The notes beneath the pieces were generated by a model. It saw only the letters and a program-made list of their open reading frames with translations. It did not search any database and had not been told where the DNA came from. A DNA stretch of 64,000 bases from Thysanoteuthis rhombus. Taxonomy: Eukaryota; Mollusca; Cephalopoda; Oegopsida; Thysanoteuthidae. Made by a program: the position numbers and the translations under genes. Each line of letters starts with the position of its first letter. The first letter of the stretch is position 1. The stretch lies in assembly GCA_963457665.1 (NCBI GenBank), contig OY735206.1, forward strand, positions 24,901,710-24,965,709. Direction: 5' to 3'. Positions 26,375-38,339 of this stretch are shown here, piece after piece.

Positions 26375-26775
26375 GCGTTAACCAAAACTGTCGAATCAAT
26401 TTTCTTCTGTCTTCAAGTTTGTTCAGCTGGCTGCAGGATACGCGTAAAATCTCTATTATGTACAGAAAAAAAACTTTTTTTTTTCGAATCCTCCAGTACA
26501 GATTTTTTTGTTGGGGTTCTATGTAAATTGACGCTAGATTCTTCTTCAATTTGTCCCTGGCTGCGTTCCGGCTTGTTTTCTGAAAATTCAAACTTTTTTC
26601 TGCTCAAAAAAAAAAAAAAAAAAAGAATGCCAGGGAAATAACTTCTCCAACGATCACTCTTTTCTCAATTTTTTTATCAGTCCCCCCAATCAAGGTATGG
26701 TGGTTGAATACATTGGTCATGTGATGGTTTCTAATGGACAAGTACCAGATCTGCTGTATTTCTCTTTATTTTTTC
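26375..26775 (+). repeat. repeat A, full-length copy
   Basis: Left end GTTAACCAAAACTGTCGAAT with TTCTTCTGTCTTCAAGTTTG and TTCAGCTGGCTG. Middle blocks are TCTCTATTATGTACAGAAAA, AATTTGTCCCTGGCTGCGTT and TGAAAATTCAAACTTTT. The right end is CGATCACTCTTTTCTCAATT, then CATTGGTCATGTGATGGTTT followed by CTAATGGACAAGTACCAGAT. An A-run (about 26606-26624) lies inside. Overlapping frames on both strands are artefacts. Confidence 0.7.
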
Positions 26776-29321
26776 TTAATTTGCACACATAAAAATGCAC
26801 ACACGCACATGTTAACCCGGACCTAACTGCAAAAGGAACAGGGTGATTTTCCCAGTCTTCTCTCCGTAACCATTGAGTAAATCACTCAAAGGTAACAATT
26901 TTGTCAAAAAATATATCTCTTACCAATCACTCGAAACTAAAGACTTTTCCACGGTAACGAGTTTTTTTTTTTTTTTTTTTTTGTTTTTTTCTTAAATATC
27001 ATCTACTTGAGATAAAACACAAGTAGTCTCCGCCTTTTGTCTGTTCGTTTTTGTCAGTTTTTTGCTTCTCTCGAAAAAAAGCAAAGAGCAAAAATTGCTA
27101 TCAGGGAGTCTTCGTAGAGGCGGCTCTTACCCTTAGTCTCCTGTCTTCTACACCACCGTTCCTGTATCTTCCACTTCAACAGCCTTCAATGAATCATCCT
27201 GACACTTGTGTTTAAGAACACAATAAAAACTTCCCCATGTAAACCAATGTTAATTGCTCCTTTGTATTACGACATTTCAGCTAACAAAAGGCTTTTTTTG
27301 GGAATGTCCTACTTTTAAATACCTGGAGAAACCTGCACATCCGTGGTTTTCTTCATAATGATCAACTGGTACTTCTATATTACTATGTATTCATGTTTGT
27401 TTTATACTCGTATGTGTTGAAGTCTGACTTGCAGATTATAACCGTTATCAATTATTTGGTAAAACAATTACTGGAAAAGTTTCTAGGCTAGAATAAGAAG
27501 ATCAGATTGTAAGCTTCTGCTATGTAAATTACCAATAAGTTAGCTTCACACGTGATTGGAAATGCAAATTACTGAGTAGGGATTCTGGGTTGTTAACAGA
27601 AAAGAAAATGGACCCGGAGCTCGAACTCAGGGCGGGAAAGTTTGTGTTTCATAATGCCCTTGAGAAGTATGAATCCATCTTCCCTCATAGGTATGGGTAA
27701 ATTGGCGCAAGTTGAAGTGGTTGACGCTACTTCGGGTGCTAACGCTTTTACAAATATCGTAAACTAGAGCAGAGACGGATGAACTATGATATGTGGAGAC
27801 CGGCCAGGGACGATTAAAGCTTTAGCAGCCGTAAAGGTACAAACTAAGATACTAAATAACGAGTTTTTTTCTATCATCTTGATAATTATCACTTTTTATT
27901 AACCAGCAGAAATAAACTGGATAGGTAAATGGATTTGGTCGTGTCTGTCATTCAGCCTGTCCATCCATCATGTGCGTCTTCCAGTCCGTCCGTCCGTACA
28001 TATCATATCTCAAGGAGTACTCTCTGATTTTCAACCGAAGAATATGATTTATTTCTTAATTGTTTAATATATCTAAGTATATGCCAAAGAACCTGCAATA
28101 TCTACAAAGATTCTCGGTTAGTTCCAATGATAGATTGTGTAATACTAAAGAAAATGGTTTGAGAGAAGTGACTGGAATTGAATGCAGATCTATGCACATA
28201 TAATTCATCCGACAAAAGACTTCACCGAGATATGCACACTCCGAAATATGTCTAGTTAGTAAAAATATCTGTATAATTGAGCAAATTTTAAAATAGTATG
28301 GAGATGGTTTACCTTGTTTCCAGCTCTATCTCGAAATGAAAAGTACAAAGAATTTGACGGATCATTGAAACAAGTTAAACATAACTGAACAAATACCACT
28401 GGAGAATATGATTTTGGTTACTGGATTGTGAGAGATATTTTCTAATTGATCGTGTATAGACAGTATAAGGAACTGTAATTCGCCCCTTCCAACTTTTTTT
28501 TAGTTGCCATGACAGTGATTTACATTTTTATGATAAATGCGTTCTCCACAACGTTGCAGAATGCATGACCTAATTGGGGTTTCAGGGAGTTCCAGGTAAT
28601 CTTCTACGACCAGTAGACGGCTTGGAAGATGGTTAAAACATGCTCACTCTTTCATTCTTGGAGAACAGGACCTTTAGATAGTTGAGGCATGTCTTTCGCC
28701 CGAATAATACAGCTTAGAGTGTACCTAATTAACTGCTGCGTGCATGAAGGAATTTGTTCTATGAAGAGTTTCCCATGATCGAGATCAGGAATTTGGAATT
28801 CGCAATTGAACCAATTACGTCCTGAATTTGAAGCAAATGTGTTGATTATGGAACCATCTAACTTGTATTGTTTTTGGTTTTTTTTTTTTTTTTTTACTTC
28901 TTTTGATCAAAATGGGCAAATTTGTCCGTCGTTCAATCGAAAGTGAGTAAATTTCAAAATATTATTGTCCAGATAACAAAACAAAGTCTGAAGGGAATAA
29001 TAGACATTTTCCATCTTTTTTAGAGGTAATCAATAGTACTTATTACCCAGGAACCCAGAGAAAATATTTTTTAAAGTGTGAAATTTGCGAATTCTGACAA
29101 ATTGTTTTTTATGAATTGGTTGTTTTCCAAGTTACCCACTTTCTAAATATTGCTGCAGCTAGATTACAAAGGCCACATAATAGATACAAATAATTACATT
29201 TTGCTTTAAGCTTCCGGAGACGAATGTTAATCAAACGAGGGAAAAAAAGATTGTTGCTGTAATCTGATTAGCAAACGTGCATCATAAGCTTACAAAGAAA
29301 AAATGAGCTTATATATACATC

Positions 29322-29328
<7 letters not shown>
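26776..29328. other. unassigned DNA
   Basis: Poly-T runs lie near 26961-26982 and 28879-28895. A weak tRNA-like pattern (GAAGTGGTTGACGCTACTTC near 27714, GGAGCTCGAACTCAGG near 27617) was considered for a SINE but the two boxes do not face the same way. No gene is recognised. Confidence 0.45.

Positions 29329-29363
<35 letters not shown>
29329..29363. repeat. (TG)n microsatellite
   Basis: A pure (TG)n run, with a short (GATA)n-like stretch (TAGATAGATAGATAGATGG) at about 29440-29460. Confidence 0.95.
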
Positions 29364-29366
<3 letters not shown>

Positions 29367-29824
29367 ATTCCTGTATATCTGTGTGTTTTCTATTGATAAA
29401 AATGTTTCATGATTATGAATAATCTCCAGGCAAATAAATATAGATAGATAGATAGATGGATTGATAAAGGTATATATATTTGCTCATATATGCGTGTGCG
29501 AGTTTTTTGTGTTTGCATGTGTGTGTGGGTGTATTAGAAACGTCAAGTGTTTGTTCATATGCTCACATATGTTTATACACCGAGGGAGATAAAAAGCATG
29601 CATAAATCAAGTATATATAATTAGATTTGATTGTGTTGTGTAGAAATACTTTGGGAGGAAATCCTCTGGAGGTTTCGTTCGGGAACAAAACTTCAAAGAT
29701 GTGTCGGATACGCCACTCGGGATCCTGTCATAGGATCTTAATTTTCCCGGAAATGTAAGTAGGCATAATTGTTGCCTGGTTGCTAATACATAGCTAAGTC
29801 CGATAAACGAATAAATTCTTTGAA

Positions 29825-30483
29825 CATAAACACACACGCATACACAAACGGTCACGAACACATATACACACTAAAATACTTATTAATACAAGCATGAACA
29901 CATACGGAGTCGAAGACACATTTGCACACAAAAACACACATGAAGACGAGCATATTCACACATTTGGTTACGAACAAATTCACGCATAAAAACGCTCGTG
30001 GATACAAGCGCACACACATAAATACATACGTACGTGTGAAGATGTGCACGAACACGTACGCGTACATGACTGTGAACACAAACAGACGTGAACATGAGCA
30101 TGGATAGGATGGACACACATGGACGTTGACACAAAAATGCAATTGTGAGCGTGTGCACGCATGCACGCACATGTAAATACGTACACACATGAAAAACATG
30201 AACGTACACTCACAAACACACAAGAAACACAAACTCTCACACGCAAATTCATGTGCATGAACACACTCAGGAAGACACACGGAAAGACATGAACACCAAG
30301 GGTACGAAACAAAAATGTGCACACACTCACACACACACAAGCACAAATACATACATACATATGAATATGAACTCTCAAACAGGAACACCTGAGCACTCTC
30401 TCTCTCTCTCACACACACACACACCCACATGCGTGCACACACACACACAAATACTCAGACATGTGACCATTCAGTTACACGCA
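29825..30483. repeat. long degenerate AC-rich tract
   Basis: About 650 bases dominated by ACAC, GAACACA, CATACGTACG and GTGCACG words, strongly biased to alternating purine-pyrimidine steps. It is a decayed (CA)n-type array. Because stops are rare in it, frames of 108, 138 and 198 residues (Cys/Val-rich on the minus strand, Thr/His-rich on the plus) appear, but they are translation artefacts. Confidence 0.85.
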
Positions 30484-30970
30484 GGTCCCATGAAACTTGA
30501 TAATAACAAGATAGGAAAGAAAAAGTAGAAAAAATGAGTGAAGTATTCAGCTGATAGAACCCCTGAACACACAGACACACCAACAGGCCCCCCTTGATGA
30601 AGAGAAGATTAACCATAAAAGGGAAGAAAGGTAGAAAACCAATTGATAAACTCTTTGAACATATACACACAAGCGCACGGGCGTACAAAGTCCCCCCCCC
30701 ACACACACACACACACTGGACCGTCAAAGAAGAAAAGATTACCAGAAGAAAGGGAGAAAGATAGAAAACAAAGTGAGGTGACACACTCTTAAACCATTGG
30801 AACACATACGCACACACACAAGCGCAAACATACATTGTTATGAACATACACACGAACATGCACACACACGGATACACACTGGCCTTTTAAAGAAAGAGAG
30901 CGAACTAAAAAGAGATGTTGTATCGGAACGGATGAAAAATAGAATGAGTCCTAGGGAGAAAGAAAAGAGA
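30484..30970 (+). repeat. higher-order tandem repeat, purine block plus AC block
   Basis: Four related units start near 30484, 30587, 30717 and 30880. Each begins with a GGTCCC/GGCCCC/GGACCG/GGCCTT-like word and continues with a purine-rich block (for example GAAGAAAGGTAGAAAACCAA at about 30624 and GAAAGGGAGAAAGATAGAAA at about 30748). The first three then end in TGAACA/GGAACA followed by ACACAC sequence; unit 4 has no recognisable AC part. The first three units are about 103, 130 and 163 bases long, varying mainly in the AC part. Poly-C occurs at 30692-30700. Confidence 0.65.
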
Positions 30971-31394
30971 GGAAGGAAGTATGGATAAAAACAATTGCTT
31001 TAGGAATGGTACAATGACTTTATCATCATTTCCAACAAAATGGAAAATAAGCGTAGAACCTTTGCAGAGAGACACATCAAAGAAAGCCAGAGTTCTGTTG
31101 TCGCGACGGCTTTCCCTGAGGATCGAACTCATCAAAGCAACCTGGGCGGCCAGTGACCTGCACGTTCAGCATACAGAAGACAAATAACAAGGCTTGCGAG
31201 AACAACGGGGGTCTCGTCAATTCTTCACGGCGCCTCTTGAAGACGTGTACGTAGAAAGAAGAGAAGAAATAAAGGCTAGTGTTAATTTGATACAGATAGA
31301 ACAAAACTTCCCCGGTGTAAAATGAAAAAGACGACGGACGCCTACGTCGTACTTCATCTCGGCTAATATTAATCTTCTTTCCTTCACTCTTTCG
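30971..31394. other. unassigned, less AT-rich DNA
   Basis: Overlapping short frames exist on both strands (30981-31187 plus, 31077-31304 and 31217-31468 minus). None resembles a known family. The minus strand contains GAGTTCGATCCTC (near 31119-31131), which looks like a pol III B-box, but no matching A-box was found. Confidence 0.4.
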
Positions 31395-31985
31395 TAAAAA
31401 TTATCGACCAAAACTGTCCACGTAGGTTTCTTTAGTTTTCTGGTGAGTGTGCCTGGTCGTCTTTCCATCTATCTTTCTATTCATCCATGAATCCAACAAT
31501 TAAAAACTGTCGACCAGAAGTGACGTCTTAACTTTCTCTCAGTGTTTGAGTTGGTCCGACTGGCTGGCAGACGATATATGTATCACGAATACTAGCCACA
31601 CCAAGGGAGCCAGGGTGTTGAAATATTAAACATGAAATCCCCATTACGTACAGAACAATCAGTCTTCTGTTTTTGTTTTTTGATTTGTTTTTTTTTAACT
31701 CAGTCATTACTTTTTCGATCAGATATTCAATTGATATTGTAAGCTTATTCTAATTTTGTTTCCAGCAGTGTTCATACTTTTTTTCTATATTTTTTTCTTT
31801 TCATTCAGTCTTTCTATTGATCACCACCAAACGAGAAACAAGAGAGAGAATATATTCATTGATCACACACGTTTCTATTTTCATAAATTTATAACATGAC
31901 ATGCTGTCAAAAGACGTTGGTCACGTGATTGTTTCCACGGAGTGGCTAACCAGGCCCGTTTATTTTCTTCGCTTTATCACTTATC
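31395..31985 (+). repeat. repeat A, full-length copy with a doubled left end
   Basis: First left end at about 31397: TTATCGACCAAAACTGTCCA with CGTAGGTTTCTTTAG. Second left-end-like block at about 31500: AAAAACTGTCGACCAGAAGT, then GGTCCGACTGGCTGGC. The right end carries the clearest form of the conserved core, TGCTGTCAAAAGACGTTGGT directly followed by TCACGTGATTGTTTCC (31921 on), then GTGGCTAACCAGGCCCG. CCCCATTACGTACAGA is the internal block shared with copies 26375 and 34745. Confidence 0.8.
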
Positions 31986-33735
31986 TATACAAGCGTGTTT
32001 CAAGGAAATGAAATATACTAAAAAAAATGACATAGGTAACATGATGATTCTGATCTCCGAAATTTCAATTGTATTCGTCCCATTAAACCTAAACTAATTT
32101 ATTCACTGTAATTTATTCGTGTAATCTTGCAAGAATACTTTGCTTTGAACGATTATTAAAAATCAAACGTCTGCAAATACTAGAATATACTGTTTAAATA
32201 ACCAAAACATACCAATGCATAATCAATTAATGAGTTTATTCATCTTATTCCAGGAGATCTTGACCAGCCGTCATGGGAAGTACATTTATGACAATCAAAG
32301 ATCTCATTGGAAAAAAAAAAATGAAATCAATTTTAAAGAATGTGTTCATGCAAGATTGCCCTGAAGTGTGTATACCGTGGAATTTCTAGCCCAGTAAAAA
32401 AAAAGTCTATGAACACAGAAGGACGTTCAAAATAGACAATTATATCAATGCTCCAAACCAACACATTGAAACACATTTTGCCACATCTGCATGATAAGAA
32501 TGAACGTAAAAAAACTGGAGAAAAGGCATAGAATCAGCTTTCATTCAGATGCAGTTGTTTACAAACCAGGGAGCTTCACATCCAATCCACATTCAGCAGA
32601 ACTCAGCATCAAGCGAAACAAATTGATATAGGTCAACCATCCCCCCGAGGACCTCATCGGACCCCAAATCGTGGAAGCTCATCGTAACGGCTGAAAGACA
32701 GTATTTTACTCACTACTTACATACATACACCCATATGTAATTACTTACACAAAACATATACATATACCGGCTTTCTTTATTTATGCATTTTTCTAAATTT
32801 GTTTAACATTTCATTCTTATGTGTTTTCTCTTTTATCTACTTAGTTTGTTTTATTTTGTTTTTTTGACAGGTTGGTCCACATGTTCATCAGTTATTACAA
32901 ACTGTTTTATTGTATTATTGTTATGATATTTTTTCTAAAACGTAGAGCATTATTCATTTTTTCACCAAAAACAACTACATACATATATGTTTGTTTGTGT
33001 GTGTGTGTGTGTGTGTGCGTATGTATGTGTATGTGTGTGTACCCACTTTCCTTACGTTTATGAATACCTAAAATAAATACGATCACATGTGTCGACAGTC
33101 AGAGATGATGAAGTAGATTTCCATCTGACCTGATCATTAACCTTTAGGCAACATAAGTACAGTGTGTTTCTGAATATCTCTAATAGATTGGTTACGTCTC
33201 TGCAGAATCACATCTATCTTTCTCAGAACCTTAAGCGAAAAATTGAAATATCAACTTCAATGAAAGTCAGAAAATTGAAACGACGTTCATGTTTCTAGAA
33301 CTGGATAAAGCCACTGCGGAAATTATTGCATACTTTATAAAGGGACAACAATTTAAGAGAATGATAGGATGAATCAGCGTCACAAAAGCACATGCTGCTT
33401 TCTACCTCGTAAAATCAAACAGTGGTGGTGGTTGAATAAAGTTACCTCGATGAAAACGTACTTCCAGTATGTGTTGGATTACAGAGTTACGATTTGAAAA
33501 AAAAAGAAAAACACTACAAAAACATGGGCATAAACCAAGGGTGTAATTAGGCATAAGCTATTATTGTAAATTAAACCCCAAAATGGAAACGTTTTCGGAT
33601 GGGAAAATGAAAAAAAATCCGCACACAATGTGTATGTGTGTGTGTGTGTGTCTATCTAAAATTTCCATTATGAATAGTAGGAAAGTCAGGAGAGATAACT
33701 AAATCCATATAAGTAAGATATTACTGCAAGATATT

Positions 33736-33738
<3 letters not shown>
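31986..33738. other. unassigned DNA with (TG)n tracts
   Basis: (TG)n-rich tracts lie at about 32994-33030 and 33630-33650. Nothing else is recognised. The 63-residue frame at 32872-33063 ends in the (TG)n. Confidence 0.5.

Positions 33739-33826
<88 letters not shown>
33739..33826. repeat. (TA)n tract
   Basis: A nearly pure (TA)n run of about 88 bases, among the longest uninterrupted ones in the window. DNA from 33827 to 34149 shows nothing further. Confidence 0.95.
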
Positions 33827-33830
<4 letters not shown>

Positions 33831-34149
33831 AGGATGAGGTGGGTGCGTGAGGCATTGATAAAAGGTTGACTTTGGTTTGTTTTGATCTTAGTGGTAATAA
33901 CTCAAATTTCAAATAATTTTGTATTTATGAGTTGATTACGTATAACATAGACAACACAATCTCATCAATTATTGTATTAACATAACAACTCCAATTATCT
34001 GTGATACTTTGCTAAAATTGCTAATCATAAACTGTCAGCCTTTCATAGAGGCTAAAGGGCACGAATTATATCAGTAATATAACAGGTGTAGCATCTCTAA
34101 ATGGGAATCGATGTATTATTCATCTATCGATTCTATGGGTACCTCACTA

Positions 34150-34620
34150 TAATATGTTGTCTTTTCAACATTCAAACTTCTTATTTCAGCTGAGCATTGT
34201 CTCATCGCACCTTGGCTTGCAAAACCATTTACTTGATAACTGTAATTCTTTTAAGGATTTTATCAAAGACTTCCCGATTTGATCCATTTTTATGCCATTT
34301 TTATCAATACTATTTTTAAAACTGTTGATACTACATTTATTCTTCACATAATCAGGCAATTTATCCCAATACTGCACAACACATTTGCTGAGGAAACTCA
34401 AAGATCTTTCAGGTTGTACTATTATATTATGTGTTCTATTAGACAAGATAACTAATTTTGTACAATGATTTTTTTCATATTTTGAAAGTTTCAATTATAT
34501 CTCTTCGCATTCTACGTTCAAAATTCAATTTAATTAATCTTCGCTTGAAACTTGAATCATCAATACACTGAATGATTTTACTGAACCCCTTTTATATCCC
34601 GAATAGTCTTCTATTTTCCA
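34150..34620 (-). mobile_element. LINE C-terminal fragment (CR1/Jockey-type terminus)
   Basis: The minus-strand frame at 34186-34494 reads ERSLSFLSKCVVQYWDKLPD then SINSFKNSIDKNG. This is the familiar terminus of many LINE polyproteins, FFSxRVVxxWNxLPxxVVxxxSxxxFKxxLD. Upstream on the same strand, RRLIKLNFERRMRRDIIETF (about 34480-34545) matches RLxxLxLxxLxxRRxRGDLIE, but in another frame, so at least one frameshift separates them. The lineage differs from the GAT-tailed LINE. The RT catalytic part is absent. Confidence 0.75.
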
Positions 34621-34744
34621 TGTCTACCGGTACTTAAGTCGATCGTTTGTTAGTTTGGGGCACATAGTATATGCTATTTGGGCAATACAATTAATTATGG
34701 GAGTATTTTGACTGTATAGATGAGATCTATCATATCAGTTTGAT

Positions 34745-35205
34745 ACATATAAGAAACTGTCAACCGAAACTGTCGACATCAACGGACAGCAACAACATAG
34801 GTTTCCTCAGTTTGAGTAAGTCTGACTGGATCGTCAGTTATGCATGAATCACGCAAAAAGCAATGGAGCAATAAGGCTGGGAAATTGAATATTTACTCCT
34901 CATTACGGTATTTCTGAGGGGTCAAACCCGGCATCAAAAAAGAAAATTTAGGTGGGGAGTTCGTTTTACAACGTGAGATTATGTTAAAATGGTCATTCAA
35001 TCTATGCTTGGTAGTGTTCCTGCTTGTTTTTTCTTCGATTCAAACTTTTGATCGATCCTGCGATAGGTGCTAGAGCTAACTCTTTCATCGATCACATATC
35101 TTTCAAATGTACTTAATTGATCATCTCCGACATCACATATTGCCAAAAGACGAGGATCAGGTGATGGTTTCTTTTGAGTGACTAACCAGACCTGTTATAT
35201 ATCAT
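34745..35205 (+). repeat. repeat A, full-length copy
   Basis: Left end AACTGTCAACCGAAACTGTC, then AACATAGGTTTCCTCAGTTT and GTCTGACTGGATCGTCAG. Internal TCCTCATTACGGTATTTCTG and GTGGGGAGTTCGTTTTACAA, then CGATTCAAACTTTTGATCGA. Right end TGCCAAAAGACGAGGATCAG directly followed by GTGATGGTTTCTTTTGAGTG and ACTAACCAGACCTGTTAT. This is the most complete single copy by eye and a good seed for a consensus. Confidence 0.8.
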
Positions 35206-35914
35206 CTCATGAACCCTTGCTTGAAAATTGAAATTGGAAACTGATTGCGTGTTCTATGTTCTTCAGAAGAAACAATTTTTCTTCATGGATAATCTCTTCA
35301 ATGTCAGTTAGATTCATATTTTCAAAAACACTTTTGAATCTCATTACAGTCAATCATACGATGTAACATTTCCTGGCAATCAAAGAAAATACTCCCTCAG
35401 ACAATCCTTGAATGTTGCTAAAACATTTCCCTGTCTGTTACCGTTCAGTATCTACGTCTCACAGTGTTTGTTATGATCTAAAAGCCTGCTCCCGTTAATT
35501 AAAACTATAAAAAAATAAGTATGATCAAGAATTTACCCATTCACTGTTTAATAAGATGGGCCATTAATTATTCTCATGAACTCAAATCATACCATAATGC
35601 GTTGAGATAGAAACAAACACAAATTTGTAATATAATTTTGGATAGTAGTATACCTAATTGGATTCAGAAAAAATAACCTTGAATAGTTGAATCTAAATAT
35701 CAGCAATCCACTCATAGTGTCTTGCATTATGTTTAAATTTAGATAAATAATTCAATGTAGAGAGGTACTTCTTAAAATCAATTCATCGTAGATTGTCTCC
35801 TTCACCTGTCTGAATAGAGAGAAGTGACAATGCAGTTAAATTTGATTTGTTGAATTCATTCACATACTCAAGGTAGAAAAGAAACATATGAAATACGTAT
35901 ATATATACATACAT

Positions 35915-35949
<35 letters not shown>

Positions 35950-36399
35950 AGTGCGTGTGCGTGTGTGTATCCATCCAAAGTGACTATCCACATGGTTATC
36001 GTCGATGCCTTTTCCAATTATGTTCATGAAGGGAAAATAACACTTGTAGTCATTTACTTAACTAAGAATGCAAAGGTATGATCTCAGTAGAGCCATCCAT
36101 CTTTTCTTGATATTACCCATCCAAACATGAAACAAATAGAAACAATAGAACAGAAAAAAAATTCTTCCTTAATTAGTTGTGTAAGGTGCAGAAGGTTTTC
36201 TGCATGAAAAACTCTTTTTTGCCCAGGTAAGTACGTATTTAAGCTAAACAAACAAGTGCCAAGTTCGTACTGTAATGCACGGTCTACAGTTATGAGGAGT
36301 GGCAAATCACTCCTGTCAAAACCTTTTCCTTTTAAAAGAATGTAGTGAAAACCATGTGGTAGGTATTGATAGGTACATTGCAAGCAGAGCTACCTAACT
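35206..36399. other. unassigned DNA with a (TA)/(TG) tract
   Basis: Mixed (TA)n and (TG)n lies at about 35897-35968. The minus-strand frame at 36084-36383 (99 residues) has no motif I can name and no neighbouring splice-like context I trust. Confidence 0.45.
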
Positions 36400-36725
36400 A
36401 AAATTGTATTTGCCCGATCTCCCTGTGACGCACTTTGCAGCGCCGATATTTCCTGAATCAATCAAAATCATCAACCCATCCCCTTTCCTGCCCTCGGCAA
36501 TTTTGTACATGGGGATCAGCGTTATAAGTTCTGATGTCATTCAGTTATCTGACATTTCTGTAACTTAGCCTGCCCATTGCCATTTGATTTTTCCAATGGA
36601 TTGTATGATAACTCTGACTCCCGTTTCTATCTAATACAATTCACAGTCTTGTAATCGCTCCATGTGATGTTGAGCATAATTCTCTCCTGTGCACATTGCA
36701 TGGTTCTTGAGTTATTCTGTGTAAG
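36400..36725 (-). mobile_element. LINE 3'-end fragment
   Basis: On the minus strand, 36725 downward gives NNSRTMQCAQERIMLNITW, matching LRTTQRAxERxMLNxTW of this LINE. It continues with SDYKTVN, then KSNGNGQ/KMAMGR where others have IKWQWAGH, and EMSDN for the xMSDNRW block. The end carries FRKYRRCKV, parallel to DKFRKYWF. Several frameshifts are needed to join these pieces. It is a decayed C-terminus. Confidence 0.65.
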
Positions 36726-38339
36726 ATAAGATAAGATATTACTATACTTTAGAGGGCACCAGAGTTCAGCTTGCCTACGGCATAAGGTTGCCCTAGAGGC
36801 GCTCCTGGCTTTATACCAATAAACGACGTAAGATAACCACAGATAATCGGGGAATATTGACAGAAATACAATACATTTTCAGTGCGAGTTCCTAAATACA
36901 GCGTAGCTAGGGGCCAGGGGGATTTCACCCTTGTAGAGCACCATTAACGTCGTCTGAGAAATAGGAAAATTTGTTTTAAATAGACATGGTTTATCATTTA
37001 AATGGGGAACAACTAACCCAAATGCTGATATATCATTTATATGAATCATGTATTACAAATATATCTTTGTTACCGTATAATGTCAGTATAAATGCAGTAA
37101 GTGAACAAAAATCTATAAATCTTCTTAGAAGACTCCTTCTATTAGGGGTCTGGGGCTTTCAGACCTGATTTTCCTTTTTATTCTTTATACAATGGTTGGT
37201 TATTTTATTCTTGTTCTGCATGTTTTTGTGAGTATTGAGTTGACAAACCAATTTCTGACGAATATTTTTTTTAATAAAGTTGCCAAATTCAACATTATAT
37301 TTTATAAATAACGTCGCCTGTTATAAACTAAGTATGTTTTTTCTCGCTGTGATATGAGTTTGAATCGTTCATTTTTCGAAATATTATGTCTATATAGCCG
37401 AAAGCCTTGTATGCAATCTTTTTGCAAAGCCATTAATATAAAGCATAAACAATTTTGAAAGTCAGCCCGTAAATGTGCTGGTTCTTTTCCTGAGTAAAAA
37501 TCCAGCAAGGACTGAAATGAGAATCTAAATACTAATTCAATCGTCAGCATTAACTTCATCACAATATTAATTCTTCTTCGATAATAATACTCACTGATCA
37601 GTTTGAGCAAAGATAATACTTCTTTCAAGTAATTCAGTCTTCTTTTCTTTTTTTTACGCGAGACTACGTCTCATTATTCCTTATACTAAATCAATTTTTG
37701 AGATACAGGAATGGGAATTCCAAGAATGAAAAGAAGAAATTGGGAAAAAATAAAATCATATAAATTGGCAACACTGAATCAATATTTTCAGAAATGAACT
37801 GAAAACAACTTAAGATAACAGCCACCATTGTTCCCTCCTTGTTTATCGTAAATTGTAGATACATTGCGATTGAGAATTTTAGAAGCAAGAAAAAATGGTC
37901 ATAATAACAGATGTTGCTTTTTCTCACGGAACTTGTCTTTTATTACCTCCTTTTTTAAAGATTATATCTGTTATATAACGTAAGTAGTTTATTTATACAA
38001 CATCATTTTAGTCAAAATATGGTAAAAAAAAGAGCAGAAAATCAATATAGACATTGGAATATATTCATCAGTTTCTACTCCATCATAAAAACGTTATAGA
38101 TACTTAGACATGTCTGAATATTTGTTAACCTGTTCAACTTGGAAGCTGGTTAAGAGTGATAACTCATTGCAAGGTAAGAGCTCTTCTTCTATTCAAAATA
38201 ATCAATTACAAATATGCATTGCAATAAAAAAAAAAGGTTTGACTCAGAGATAGAATCGGGTTATCATCAATCAGGGATATTTTATTGAGTTGGTGATCAA
38301 AAATGCAATAGTGGGTTTCTCCATCATCCATCCTGGGTT
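36726..38339. other. unassigned DNA
   Basis: A short (TAAGA)n stretch lies at 36722-36740, next to somewhat GC-richer sequence to about 36960. A minus-strand frame at 37302-37628 (108 residues) is the longest one in the window not explained by a repeat. It has no motif I recognise, so I do not call it a gene. Confidence 0.45.

Noticed and set aside
27590..27760. Possible tRNA-SINE with TGGTTGACGC and GCTCGAACTC motifs
   Set aside because: The A-box-like and B-box-like words are in conflicting orientation and no second copy is visible.
29852..30448. A 198-residue Cys-rich minus-strand frame that superficially looks like a secreted cysteine-rich protein
   Set aside because: The cysteines come from TGTGTG words in a degenerate AC array. 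Overlapping frames in other registers are just as open, and there is no signal peptide or disulfide pattern.
31100..31140. B-box-like GAGTTCGATCCTC on the minus strand as a tRNA or SINE
   Set aside because: No A-box at a suitable distance and no cloverleaf pairing could be found.
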